Of a stretch of 23,515 nt of DNA, positions 16,670 to 23,515 are shown in pieces (within the stretch, counting starts at the first letter, position 1; each line of letters opens with the position of its first letter). The stretch spans positions 1 through 23,515 of the IMG/VR virus record IMGVR_UViG_3300008952_000309. One strand, written 5' to 3'. The translations under genes and the position numbers were made by a program. The notes below the pieces were generated by a model. That model saw nothing but the letters and a program-made list of their open reading frames with translations. It did no database searches and had not been told where the DNA came from. The DNA comes from a virus.

Positions 16670-18285
16670 CCTATATACCATTCTTTATCTTCTCTTCCAC
16701 CAACAGTATCCCAATATGCTGTTGTTAAATTTGATTGTACGTTAATGGGTAATCTTTGACCACTATCTCCATTCATGTAGTAATAAAAACCTGTACCAAC
16801 ACCGTTTACCATATTATAACCTCTTTCAAATCGGTTATCTGATGTTGGGTCTGCGTATGTATAACTTCCATCGCCACTACTATTAGTATGTGGATAAAAA
16901 CCATAAAAGCCTGCATTAGCACCATCTAAAATTCCACTACCTTCCCACCACCATTGACATCTTGAAATGTCAGCAAAATATCCACTATCTGCTTGGTTTG
17001 TAAAATATGTACCACCATGAATAGGTGGATTAGACGCTGTTCCTCCATTATCCTGACCACCCGTTTGACCTATTGTTCCATATGTCAATGCTGTATTACT
17101 TCTTATTATTCTATTTCTATAATTCTGAATTTCTATTTGTCCATATCTCGCACCCACAATACATCCATCTCCTAATTCTGTTCTACAATAAAAGAAACCT
17201 GCTTTTCCATTTGAGGCAGAAGTAAATCTAATAAGTCCAACTCCACCTTTTTGATATGTTGCGCTGTCATCACCACCTACATATATAGGTGATACTATTC
17301 TTAAATAACTAAAATTAACTATACTATTTCCTAAAGCATCAATACCATTGCTTTCTCTTACTTGTCCTGTAGTGTTTGTTGTTAACATTGTAAAGTGTAA
17401 TCTTGGATAATCATGTTGATTATCATTGGAAGGAAGAGCAGTTCCATCAAATTTTACTCCTATAAATTCTAAAAGAGTATTTGTTATTTGATATTGATTT
17501 TCAATTGTGTATCCACTATCTGCTATATTACCTGATGAGGTGTTGTCTTTTCCTACTAAATAAATTTTAACATGACCACCAATAGTACCTGAAATTCTTG
17601 ATAAAGCCTCATCTACTGTTGCTAATGCTGAGCCTAACGTTGTTCCTACGTTAACATCACTACCTTCATCTGCATCTACATATAACATATAAGCAGATTG
17701 GTAAAGCAATCCACTAATTAGAGCATTCCCCTCTACTTCTAATTTGTGTGTTTGAGAACCACTCTGATTTCCGATGCCAACGTTTCCATTCGGATTAATT
17801 GTTGTATAATATATATCATCTGTTGAACTACCAACATTCCATTGTCCTGTTTCAAAGTTAATAAACCCGTGACCACCTGCACCACTACTACCTACTGATT
17901 TTAAAGTAATAGTACTTGCATTATAACCCGTATCTGCCGGGTCTGATATAGCATGAATTTTAAATTCTTTATGTGCATCCACATTATACCAATTTTCATG
18001 GGTAATTTTTAAATGTGCTGTTCCATCATGATTAATGCAAGATAAGATAGGGTAATCATTAGTTTCATCTCCTTGCTGTTTGGCAGTTAACGTTGCATTT
18101 GTTTCAGGTGCTACATTTATACCTATTCCTTTACCATTTGTTAACCACAGTCCTGTAGCATTTCCTCCACCATCATGGACTTGTTCACCATCTGCATCTA
18201 CGTTTATTGGTGTTCCTGAGCCATTATCTGTGTGTAACCAACCCGGTTGGACTTCAGATATTTTTTTTGTGGTTAAATTAGCCAT
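16666..18285 (-). CDS. Tail fibre or tailspike with beta-helix signature (539 aa)
   Basis: A 539-residue Gly/Asn/Thr-rich protein. The N-terminal 90 residues (PGWLHTDNGSGTPINVDADG, LWLTNGKGIGINVAPE) resemble repeating fibre shafts. A classic phage-fibre segment follows (NPNGNVGIGNQSGSQTHKLE, residues about 165-185). From about 200 the sequence begins YMLYVDADEGSDVNVGTTLG SALATVDEAL (split here for readability). This is the YVD...GsD.n.GT...s..Tv.eAl entry of right-handed beta-helix (pectate-lyase-like) spikes. The C-terminal part is rich in Tyr/Asn/Gly, as in receptor-binding tips. The likely role is host recognition, possibly with surface-polysaccharide binding; no catalytic pair can be assigned by eye. 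The stop codon overlaps the ribosome site of the next gene. It differs from T7 in lying upstream of adaptor and nozzle rather than after the ejection genes. Confidence 0.78.
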   Translation of the reverse strand: MANLTTKKISEVQPGWLHTDNGSGTPINVDADGEQVHDGGGNATGLWLTNGKGIGINVAPETNATLTAKQQGDETNDYPILSCINHDGTAHLKITHENWYNVDAHKEFKIHAISDPADTGYNASTITLKSVGSSGAGGHGFINFETGQWNVGSSTDDIYYTTINPNGNVGIGNQSGSQTHKLEVEGNALISGLLYQSAYMLYVDADEGSDVNVGTTLGSALATVDEALSRISGTIGGHVKIYLVGKDNTSSGNIADSGYTIENQYQITNTLLEFIGVKFDGTALPSNDNQHDYPRLHFTMLTTNTTGQVRESNGIDALGNSIVNFSYLRIVSPIYVGGDDSATYQKGGVGLIRFTSASNGKAGFFYCRTELGDGCIVGARYGQIEIQNYRNRIIRSNTALTYGTIGQTGGQDNGGTASNPPIHGGTYFTNQADSGYFADISRCQWWWEGSGILDGANAGFYGFYPHTNSSGDGSYTYADPTSDNRFERGYNMVNGVGTGFYYYMNGDSGQRLPINVQSNLTTAYWDTVGGREDKEWYIG

Positions 18286-18298
18286 TTAATCTCCTTAT
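18281..18298 (-). promoter_or_regulatory. Shared ribosome-binding/start segment, copy 1 (fibre gene)
   Basis: The 18 bases around the fibre start, ATAAGGAGATTAAATGGC in coding sense, are identical to those at 16652-16669 upstream of the 118-residue gene. They contain a strong AAGGAG site 6 bases from the ATG. This supports both start choices and hints at duplication or shared selection of the leader. Confidence 0.7.
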
Positions 18299-19134
18299 AT
18301 TGCTTCCGTGTTTGACTTACACGTAATTTTAATTTCTGTGTCTCTATCTATATAATCTTCCCAATCGCCTGCAAGTGGCTCAGGAATTTTTATTCCTACC
18401 CATTTAGGGGTAATACATCTTGCATTTGTAGTACCAATAATTAAATCACTATCCCCAATATAACCTTCATCTACTTCAAACATCTCACTACTACTTGAAG
18501 AACTATCTAATAAGTTGTTGTGAGCATCATAAAAATATGTGTTAATTGCGTCTGTAAAAGGCATATTTGCACCTACCAATGTACCTGAACTATAATATTC
18601 TAATTTTGATGAAAAGTGATATTTATAGTTTCCATTAAAAGGCTTGAACTCAAATTTAATTTCACTCGGATACTCGTCTATTTTATTAAAATTTATATAA
18701 TCTAATGGTGTATTATCATCTTTAAAACTCCAATTAGGTGACCACCGTATATCAACTTGAAATAATGGTGCTTGTTCATACTGACTGCCTGATGGTGTAC
18801 TTATTTTAAGACCAACACTATAAGTTTTAAATTCATCTTCTTTGTGAGTTTTTAAAACTTTTGTCGCATCCCAAATTGTTGACATTCTATTATATGAGGT
18901 TGCGCCCTGCTCAGGCAGGAAACCTTGATAAGGTAATGTAGCAAAATCACCCATTAAAAACATAAAATACGCACCCTCTAAAATATCATCTGTTCTATAA
19001 TCAAAAGATACTTCTAATAAACCTGAGTTATTTATATGTTCTACTTTAACATTTTTAACCGAAATTAACTTATTTTGAAGTTGAGATGTATGCGATTGTG
19101 TTGGTGGTTGTATTTTATAATCTGAAAGTGACAT
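18295..19134 (-). CDS. Beta-rich virion protein of unknown function (279 aa)
   Basis: A protein of 279 residues, counted from the ATG at 19134 (MSLSDYKIQPPTQSHTSQ). That ATG shares one base with the stop of the preceding gene (TAATG), the junction used elsewhere in this genome. A TTG at 19149 would add five residues but would lie inside the upstream gene, so I prefer the ATG. The sequence is beta-rich with many aromatic residues (GLLEVSFDYRTDDILEGAYF, FQVDIRWSPNWSF, YPSEIKFEFKPFNGNYKYHF). It has a run of six serines before MFEVDEGYIG (about residue 215) that probably forms a linker. No signal peptide or membrane span is visible. It sits between the three paralogue-like proteins and the fibre, suggesting an appendage, baseplate-like or fibre-adaptor role. 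I do not recognise a family. Confidence 0.7.
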   Translation of the reverse strand: MSLSDYKIQPPTQSHTSQLQNKLISVKNVKVEHINNSGLLEVSFDYRTDDILEGAYFMFLMGDFATLPYQGFLPEQGATSYNRMSTIWDATKVLKTHKEDEFKTYSVGLKISTPSGSQYEQAPLFQVDIRWSPNWSFKDDNTPLDYINFNKIDEYPSEIKFEFKPFNGNYKYHFSSKLEYYSSGTLVGANMPFTDAINTYFYDAHNNLLDSSSSSSEMFEVDEGYIGDSDLIIGTTNARCITPKWVGIKIPEPLAGDWEDYIDRDTEIKITCKSNTEAI

Positions 19135-19586
19135 TATATTATATACCAATTTTTTATTATGCCTGCACCATCACTTTCATATATACCAAAAGCACAATCA
19201 ATGTTATTTGTTTGAGCAACGGATGAGGTAACTGTACCTGTACTATTAACTGAAGTAATAAGGTTGTTTTTTGTGTGTGTACCCATTAATCCTTGAACTC
19301 TACCTCTAACAACAAAATTATCGTGATAACCTGCGCCTAAACTTGAACTTCCTGTATAAATAGCAATTCTATTTCTATCAAAAGCACGACTATATCTTGC
19401 ATCAGATAATGTAGATGTCAATTTTTCAGCGTGAACTTCTTGCGTATAAGGGTCATTCTCAGTACCACTACCACCTATTTGCAGATAAAGTAAATATACA
19501 GAATTTTGAAGAGGTGATACGTCACAATGTGCTTTTACTTTAAATGTAGAATTTGGCGTATAAACTGCTTCGTCTACTGCAAACAT
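19134..19586 (-). CDS. Virion protein, member 3 of a tandem paralogue-like trio (150 aa)
   Basis: A 150-residue beta-rich protein. It resembles the 137-residue neighbour upstream at matching points: a VKAHCDV strand near the N-terminus, a VYLLYLQI strand, DPYTQEVHAEKL (neighbour: DPYTHKLMAMDG), VVRGRVQG (VVQGKCKL), NNLITSVNSTGTVT (NNLVTGISDAGAIT) and TNNIDCAFGIY (TNIDLAIAVS). This pattern of short shared motifs in order indicates common descent after duplication. Start and preceding stop share one base (TGATG). Function is unknown. The position downstream of the capsid gene and the all-beta character suggest capsid decoration, head fibres or a tail appendage. Confidence 0.72.
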   Translation of the reverse strand: MFAVDEAVYTPNSTFKVKAHCDVSPLQNSVYLLYLQIGGSGTENDPYTQEVHAEKLTSTLSDARYSRAFDRNRIAIYTGSSSLGAGYHDNFVVRGRVQGLMGTHTKNNLITSVNSTGTVTSSVAQTNNIDCAFGIYESDGAGIIKNWYII

Positions 19587-19999
19587 CAGTAAATATATAT
19601 TTCATCAGCATCTAATGATACTGCTATTGCTAAATCTATATTTGTAACACCCGGTGTTGCATCTGTTATAGCACCTGCATCTGATATGCCTGTAACTAAA
19701 TTATTCAGAGTTCCACCTGATGCTAATTTACATTTTCCTTGAACAACCACATCTACTAAATCTCCAATTGCACCTGCGACCTCAACAACTCCCCATCTAC
19801 CCGGCAAAGTATTGGCATCAATAGTAATACCATCCATTGCCATTAGTTTATGTGTATATGGGTCACTTGGTGTTATTGGGTCAACAAGTTCCAAGTAAAC
19901 TCCAACAGGTGTGTTTGCTACAACAACCGATGCTAATGTACATTTTACTACCTGTCTTGCCAAATGATTTGACACAGGTAACGCTGTATTAAATAACAT
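19586..19999 (-). CDS. Virion protein, member 2 of a tandem paralogue-like trio (137 aa)
   Basis: A 137-residue beta-rich protein, the most compact of the trio. In order it has LARQVVKCTLASV, a VGVYLELVDP strand, DPYTHKLMAMDGI, GDLVDVVVQGKCKL, NNLVTGISDAGAIT, TNIDLAIAVS and a YIY C-terminus. The ARQVVK and GD[LI]V[DN]VVV[QK]G motifs also occur in the 191-residue member upstream, and the NNL[IV]T and TNxID motifs in the 150-residue member downstream. This protein therefore bridges the two. It has a strong AAGGAG site and a start supported by its 14-base intergenic gap. The role is unknown; a capsid-decoration or appendage subunit fits the place and composition. Confidence 0.74.
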   Translation of the reverse strand: MLFNTALPVSNHLARQVVKCTLASVVVANTPVGVYLELVDPITPSDPYTHKLMAMDGITIDANTLPGRWGVVEVAGAIGDLVDVVVQGKCKLASGGTLNNLVTGISDAGAITDATPGVTNIDLAIAVSLDADEIYIY

Positions 20000-20013
20000 T
20001 TACTTCTCCTTTT

Positions 20014-20589
20014 TTAATATAATATAATTCTTACTAATTTCCATCCTTCATCCTCAGGAACATCATCCACTACCACTCCCCAAGAGTAGTTTTCCACATA
20101 ACTTTCATCCCCTGCTCTACAATTCAACGCACCATTATGTCCTATCTTTCCAATTTTCAAATTTATACCACTAAATTGGGCTGTGTTAATCCATGCCCAT
20201 GTAAGACCTTTAACTACAACATTAACTATATCACCTTCTTTTCCACCTGTCTCACATATACCATATTCCTGACCAATCTGACCTGCGCCCATCTGCGCTG
20301 TTGCTGATGCACCTGTAGGTTGACTGTCCGTAGAATACCCAACTAATTCCATTTTTGGTATTTTGTCAAGATGTGGTAAATCTGTAAACCCATCAGAATA
20401 TGCAGTTATACTTGGATGTAATTTTTGTGTATGCATATCATGTACGTGTTCTAATTTAATTAAACACCCAACAAAATCTAAGCCACTCCCTGTACTATCA
20501 GTACTTGCCGGGTTTGTTTGTTCTAAATCTTCTTTTAATCGTACTTTAACTACCTGTCTTGCTGTATAATCAATACCATCATGTATCAT
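20014..20589 (-). CDS. Virion protein, member 1 of a tandem paralogue-like trio (191 aa)
   Basis: A 191-residue protein, the first gene after the hairpin that follows the capsid block. It contains YTARQVVKVRLKEDL near the N-terminus, HDMHTQKLHPSITAYSDG, GDIVNVVVKGLTWAW and ends WKLVRIILY. The ARQVVK and GDIV.VVVKG motifs match the 137-residue protein. It is longer because of an inserted middle part with TDSQPTGASATAQMGAGQIG. The start ATG has AAGGA upstream. It is likely a structural protein of head or appendage; no enzymatic motif is visible. Being downstream of the hairpin, its level may differ from that of the capsid genes. Confidence 0.72.
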   Translation of the reverse strand: MIHDGIDYTARQVVKVRLKEDLEQTNPASTDSTGSGLDFVGCLIKLEHVHDMHTQKLHPSITAYSDGFTDLPHLDKIPKMELVGYSTDSQPTGASATAQMGAGQIGQEYGICETGGKEGDIVNVVVKGLTWAWINTAQFSGINLKIGKIGHNGALNCRAGDESYVENYSWGVVVDDVPEDEGWKLVRIILY

Positions 20590-20604
20590 TTTAATTCCTT
20601 ATTT

Positions 20605-20637
20605 AATTGGGGGGAAACCCCATCGTTCCCCCCAAAT
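20605..20637 (-). terminator. GC-rich hairpin after the capsid block (terminator or RNA-processing site)
   Basis: Arms TTGGGGGGAA (20607-20616) and TTCCCCCCAA (20626-20635) are perfectly complementary over 10 bp, with a 9-base loop. Further pairs flank them across one mismatch. Such a run of six G:C pairs stands out in this AT-rich DNA. In the transcribed sense it is followed by AATTAAATAAGG, not a clean U-run, so it may act as a partial terminator or protect and process the RNA. It lies in the 64-base gap after the capsid and 74-residue genes, the place where T7 has its late terminator. A shorter alternative stem, GGGG-AAA-CCCC (20611-20621), could compete with it. Confidence 0.6.
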
Positions 20638-20653
20638 ATTAATGCGAGATTTC

Positions 20654-20878
20654 TTAAGTAGCCTCTGCCCAAGTACCTGCACCATTGGTGTCTACATACA
20701 ACTTACCATTAGTTGTATCAGAGTATAGACATCCTTTGATACCTGTAGTATGGTCAGGTGCGCCTTGACCTGTATAAAAGCGAATACCACCTATAGGAGT
20801 GTAATAAAATCCACCTGCATCTACATCGCTAATTTGACCAACATTAGGTCTATCTGCGCTTGTTTGTGCTGTTGCCAT
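20654..20878 (-). CDS. Small head-associated or decoration protein (74 aa)
   Basis: A 74-residue protein starting 10 bases after the capsid stop with an AAGGAG site that overlaps that stop. The second half, GIRFYTGQGAPDHTTGIKG then CLYSDTTNGKLYVDTNGAG TW, is the common phage motif of G.GaP....kG.lY.dt...kLYv.t.G...W. That motif is found in small structural proteins and at the ends of fibres. The N-terminus is polar and flexible. Pairing with the capsid gene and placement before the hairpin suggest it is made at capsid-like levels, as expected for a decoration protein. It could alternatively be a small appendage protein. Confidence 0.72.
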   Translation of the reverse strand: MATAQTSADRPNVGQISDVDAGGFYYTPIGGIRFYTGQGAPDHTTGIKGCLYSDTTNGKLYVDTNGAGTWAEAT

Positions 20879-20888
20879 TTATTTCTCC

Positions 20889-21947
20889 TTATACATGGTC
20901 AGGTGCGCCACCAACAAGTAAGCCTTGCATTCTTGGATTAGTACAAGTCAATTGACCCATCCAAAATATTTTTGCAACTCTACTGTCTTGGTTCACCGGT
21001 TTTTGGAAATCTTCAAAAGCAAAATTTCTCTTACTATGTACTTTAAAGTCAAGATATTTAGTATTTAAAAAATACATTTGACCGGCAGGTACGTGACTGT
21101 CAACAACGACAGTAGCGCCTTTAAATCTAAGAGTTTGGAAACCTGCATCTGCTAAATCAGACGCACCTTCAAACCTTTTATTAGACATTAAAGAACTTTC
21201 ATATGCATCCATAAGAGGCTGAGTAGTCACGATTAAATCAGGACTATCATTATCTATGGTACAAGTTCCGTACATTTTAGTCATATCTTGTACTATGTTT
21301 GATACACCATTAGAGGCAGTTATGTGTTCTGACCATAAACTATCGTCAGTACCATCTGCTGTTGAAAACGATTGCACTACAGCATCCCACCAAGAGTAAG
21401 TTGCACTATCAATGCCACCTAAGGCTCTTTCTGTACCTATGATACAGTTATCAACTTCACTTGAAAAGTAATTACCTGTTCCTGCACTTGCATCATATTT
21501 CGCACCACCTAATGCAGTAATTTCGCCTGTAGCAGGTGCTGTTGCACCATCACCATTGAACATACTGTCACCAAACATATCTTTAAGAGATTTTTCTGCG
21601 TTACGCATCTTTGATTTTAGTAACGATAAAACTTGACTATCACCTGCATTTTTCAATTCATCTTCGCCTGAAATTGAAATTGTGCTATATGCTAAGCACC
21701 AATCCCACTCTGCTGAAGTAATTGGGTCACTTGGTGTTGTATCAAGTACATCGTAACCTGAATAGTAGCCTTGAGCCGTATTCTTTCCATATTCAAGTGG
21801 TGTAATAATCTTTTTACCACCATCTAATTTCTCAGCATTTTTCAATAATCTAAATGCTAATACATTAGAGTTAAAAATATTATCCACTAAAACAGGGATG
21901 AATTTGTCTCTTGTTAAACTACTTAAAGCGTTATAATTCAAAGACAT
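20889..21947 (-). CDS. Major capsid protein (352 aa)
   Basis: A 352-residue protein directly after the scaffold-like gene, with a strong AAGGAG site. Near the N-terminus LTRDKFIPVLVDNIFNSNVL is followed by LLKNAEKLDGGKKIITPLEY, a pattern seen in marine and environmental podovirus capsids. The middle has DMFGDSMFNGDG and the segment IDSATYSWWDAVV; PDLIVTTQPLMDAYESSL and GATVVVDSHVPAGQMYFLNT are typical of HK97-fold capsid P-domains. The length is close to T7 gp10A (about 345). It would build the icosahedral head around the acidic scaffold encoded just upstream. I see no second, frameshifted form. The T7-like order scaffold then capsid supports the call. Confidence 0.85.
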   Translation of the reverse strand: MSLNYNALSSLTRDKFIPVLVDNIFNSNVLAFRLLKNAEKLDGGKKIITPLEYGKNTAQGYYSGYDVLDTTPSDPITSAEWDWCLAYSTISISGEDELKNAGDSQVLSLLKSKMRNAEKSLKDMFGDSMFNGDGATAPATGEITALGGAKYDASAGTGNYFSSEVDNCIIGTERALGGIDSATYSWWDAVVQSFSTADGTDDSLWSEHITASNGVSNIVQDMTKMYGTCTIDNDSPDLIVTTQPLMDAYESSLMSNKRFEGASDLADAGFQTLRFKGATVVVDSHVPAGQMYFLNTKYLDFKVHSKRNFAFEDFQKPVNQDSRVAKIFWMGQLTCTNPRMQGLLVGGAPDHV

Positions 21948-21962
21948 TTTTTATCTCCTTAA

Positions 21963-22922
21963 TTACGAATTAAAATAGCGTGAGATTTCAGGACTATCCA
22001 TATTAATATCATTGTAGTTCTTAGGACTATCTCCGGAACGAACTTCCTTTGCGCCTATTTCAGAATTTCCAATTTTACTTTCCTGATTTCTCATTCTATT
22101 GTTTGTCAATTGCTCAGATTGAGAGTTCTTTGACATTACCTTATCATAACTCCACAGTTTAAATGATGCATCCATATCAATATCTCCATCAGTAATAACG
22201 CCTCCGTCATTACAAAACTGAAGAAAATCTAAACCATCATTGTCTGCTTGGAAAAAATCAGGATTAGTTTGTTTAATGTTATCAAATCTATCACCAATAG
22301 AATGAGTTAATTTCTCATCTTCAAGGTTTTCAATTCTATCCATTAAACCACCTATTCTTTCATCTTCTTCCCAAACATCCTCAGATACTTCAATATGGTC
22401 ATTTTTAGGTTCAGGTTCAGTAAAATCTACTTTATACTCACCATTAAGTCCATATTTTTTAAGTTCACCTTCATCTTCATAAAAGTATTCCTTAACATGG
22501 TCTTTGAACTCTGCGTCATTATCAAGTAATTCAAGCAACCTACTACCTTTTGCAATTGCTTGTGCTTTCTGAGTGTTAGATTTATTCCAATCATCTTTAT
22601 TTTGGCTATCTTTCTGCCACTCCAACACAGTATCTAAAGAATAACTATCATCACCAATCTGCAATTCATAATCTCCATCAAGGAAATCATCAACTGTTTC
22701 AGGTTTTTTAGTTAAATCATCCATTGAACTATCAATAGATGAATTAGATACATCCCCTTTATCTTCATTTACTTCTTGGCTTACTTTTGAACTTTCGGCA
22801 CTTGAAGGTTCTGTTAAAGGTTGATTTAGACTTTGAGAAGATTTATCCTCGACCTGAGATAAACTACCTTTCTCTTCATCTGTGACTTCTATATTACTAT
22901 ATACGTCAGGCATTTTAGACAC
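21963..22922 (-). CDS. Capsid assembly scaffold protein (319 aa)
   Basis: A 319-residue, strongly acidic, Ser/Asp/Glu-rich protein. The N-terminal 75 residues are low-complexity (SLSQVEDKSSQSLNQPLTEP). A structured part follows, with VDDFLDGDYELQIGDDSYSL DTVLEWQ and a predicted helical region (ARGIAKGSR-like stretch AIAKGSRLLELLDNDAEFKD). The end, NSEIGAKEVRSGD...YFNS, is polar. Composition, size (T7 gp9 is 307 residues) and position just upstream of the capsid gene identify it as the scaffold, which would fill the procapsid and leave before DNA packaging. The start has AAGGAG. Family membership is inferred from these features, not from a motif. Confidence 0.76.
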   Translation of the reverse strand: MSKMPDVYSNIEVTDEEKGSLSQVEDKSSQSLNQPLTEPSSAESSKVSQEVNEDKGDVSNSSIDSSMDDLTKKPETVDDFLDGDYELQIGDDSYSLDTVLEWQKDSQNKDDWNKSNTQKAQAIAKGSRLLELLDNDAEFKDHVKEYFYEDEGELKKYGLNGEYKVDFTEPEPKNDHIEVSEDVWEEDERIGGLMDRIENLEDEKLTHSIGDRFDNIKQTNPDFFQADNDGLDFLQFCNDGGVITDGDIDMDASFKLWSYDKVMSKNSQSEQLTNNRMRNQESKIGNSEIGAKEVRSGDSPKNYNDINMDSPEISRYFNS

Positions 22923-22966
22923 TCCTTTCTTGAGTTGGTCTTAAAAATTTTTTATTTACAAAAAGA

Positions 22967-23389
22967 CTATGGTCTTCTTGGTGGTCGTGCAGGTGGACGA
23001 GGACTTGGCGCAGGGCTTGACACAGGTGCTTTCGCAGGTTTTTTCTGCGAACCAATACCTTGTACATTCCTTGAGCCTCCACTTACAATATTACTTACGC
23101 TATTAATTAAATTTTGTGTTACTTTTATTTTTTTACCATCAAAAGTTATAGTAGAGCCAATAGAAACACCTGCTATTGCATTACTTAATGCCCTTGCCTT
23201 CTCATGGGATAGATTATTCATATCCAAACCTTCATCAGGTGTTGAGTGTGGTTGATTATCTTGATTTTGTACAAACATATTGTGAGTATTTACACCTGTA
23301 TCAACATCACTTCTATTTGTTTTTTTTCTTTTAACTGTATTAACAATTCCTAATACAGCATCTTTTTCTTCATTGGTATAAGTACCCAT
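22967..23389 (-). CDS. Small head-module protein with Pro/Arg-rich tail (140 aa)
   Basis: A 140-residue protein. Residues 1-25 are helical and basic (EEKDAVLGIVNTVKRKKTNR). A polar middle follows (to about 60), then a small folded stretch (HEKARALSNAIAGVSIGSTI, TFDGKKIKVTQ). The C-terminal 25 residues are a basic proline-rich tail ending in SPRPPARPPRRP. The GGGAG ribosome site includes the preceding stop region (TAG then AA then ATG). It precedes the scaffold gene by 44 bases. In podoviruses this spot sometimes holds head-assembly or portal-associated small proteins. The basic tail could bind DNA or the acidic scaffold. No family recognised. Confidence 0.68.
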   Translation of the reverse strand: MGTYTNEEKDAVLGIVNTVKRKKTNRSDVDTGVNTHNMFVQNQDNQPHSTPDEGLDMNNLSHEKARALSNAIAGVSIGSTITFDGKKIKVTQNLINSVSNIVSGGSRNVQGIGSQKKPAKAPVSSPAPSPRPPARPPRRP

Positions 23390-23391
23390 TT

Positions 23392-23515
23392 CTATTCTCC
23401 CTTTATCCTTTTGACAATTCCTTGTTTTAAATGTTTTTTAGCCATTTCTTTCAACTTAGGGTCTTCTTGTTGTGATGCACTTAGCACACATTCCTTAGTT
23501 ACACCATCATAACCG
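23392..23515 (-). CDS. C-terminal 40 residues of an unidentified head-module gene (5' part outside window)
   Basis: An open frame enters from the right edge, reads 40 codons (GYDGVTKECVLSASQQEDPK, then a Lys-rich helical end KEMAKKHLKQGIVKRIKGE) and stops at TAG 23394-23392, two bases before the next gene's ATG. The tight junction supports a real gene. The fragment is too short to name. By T7-like order the portal protein or a small portal-adjacent protein could lie here, but nothing in these residues decides it. Confidence 0.6.
   Translation of the reverse strand, partial: GYDGVTKECVLSASQQEDPKLKEMAKKHLKQGIVKRIKGE

Noticed and set aside
19135-19149. TTG start for the beta-rich protein, adding five residues
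   Set aside because: It would lie in the upstream gene without a ribosome site. The ATG at 19134 forms the TAATG junction used repeatedly in this genome.
20889-21947. Capsid frameshift product as in T7 10A/10B
   Set aside because: The capsid stop is followed by a separately initiated gene with its own strong ribosome site, and I saw no slippery site near the stop.

Overview
The window is about 23.5 kb of a strongly AT-rich tailed-phage genome. Every gene I can support lies on the minus strand, so transcription runs from the right end of the window to the left. Genes are packed tightly, with TAATG, TGATG or ATGA junctions, or with stop codons lying inside the next gene's AGGAG-type Shine-Dalgarno sequence. 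Gene order matches the late (virion) region of T7-like podoviruses: scaffold, major capsid, tail adaptor, tail nozzle, internal virion (ejection) proteins, lysis. Clear Shine-Dalgarno sites argue against a Bacteroidetes host. The low GC and the character of the proteins suggest an aquatic, perhaps marine, AT-rich proteobacterial host, but the sequence does not prove it. I see no tRNA, integrase, insertion sequence, CRISPR array or host gene, and the portal and terminase genes are not in the window.

Layout, in transcription order. (1) 23515-20654, head module: the 3' end of an unidentified gene, a small protein with a Pro/Arg-rich tail, an acidic scaffold-like protein, the major capsid protein and a 74-residue probable decoration or head-associated protein. 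A strong GC-rich hairpin follows at about 20605-20637, in the same relative position as T7's terminator downstream of the capsid gene. (2) 20589-16300, appendage module: three tandem proteins that look like divergent paralogues, a beta-rich protein of unknown role, a fibre or spike with a beta-helix signature, and a small unknown. (3) 16292-10898, tail module: a gp11-type adaptor, a very large gp12/gp10-type nozzle with an apparent insertion of about 480 residues, a coiled-coil/beta fibre-like protein, and a second adaptor-like protein. (4) 10896-1396, ejection module: proteins of 216, 590 and 2353 residues. The 2353-residue protein is a polyvalent protein. It has an N-terminal phage repeat motif, what looks like a decayed zinc-protease motif, an ADP-ribosyltransferase (ART-PolyVal type) domain and a long C-terminal LPD38-type region. 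(5) 1396-423, lysis and small genes: a holin-like protein, a tail-anchored XhlA-like protein and two small unknowns, all overlapping or coupled. (6) 328-1: the 5' part of a gene for a winged-helix DNA-binding protein that runs off the left end.

The most interesting element is the ejection module. Its three proteins total 3159 residues but contain only two cysteines. Together they would carry a probable ADP-ribosyltransferase into the host along with the DNA. No endolysin is visible in the lysis cassette, and no lysozyme domain is recognisable in the ejection proteins.
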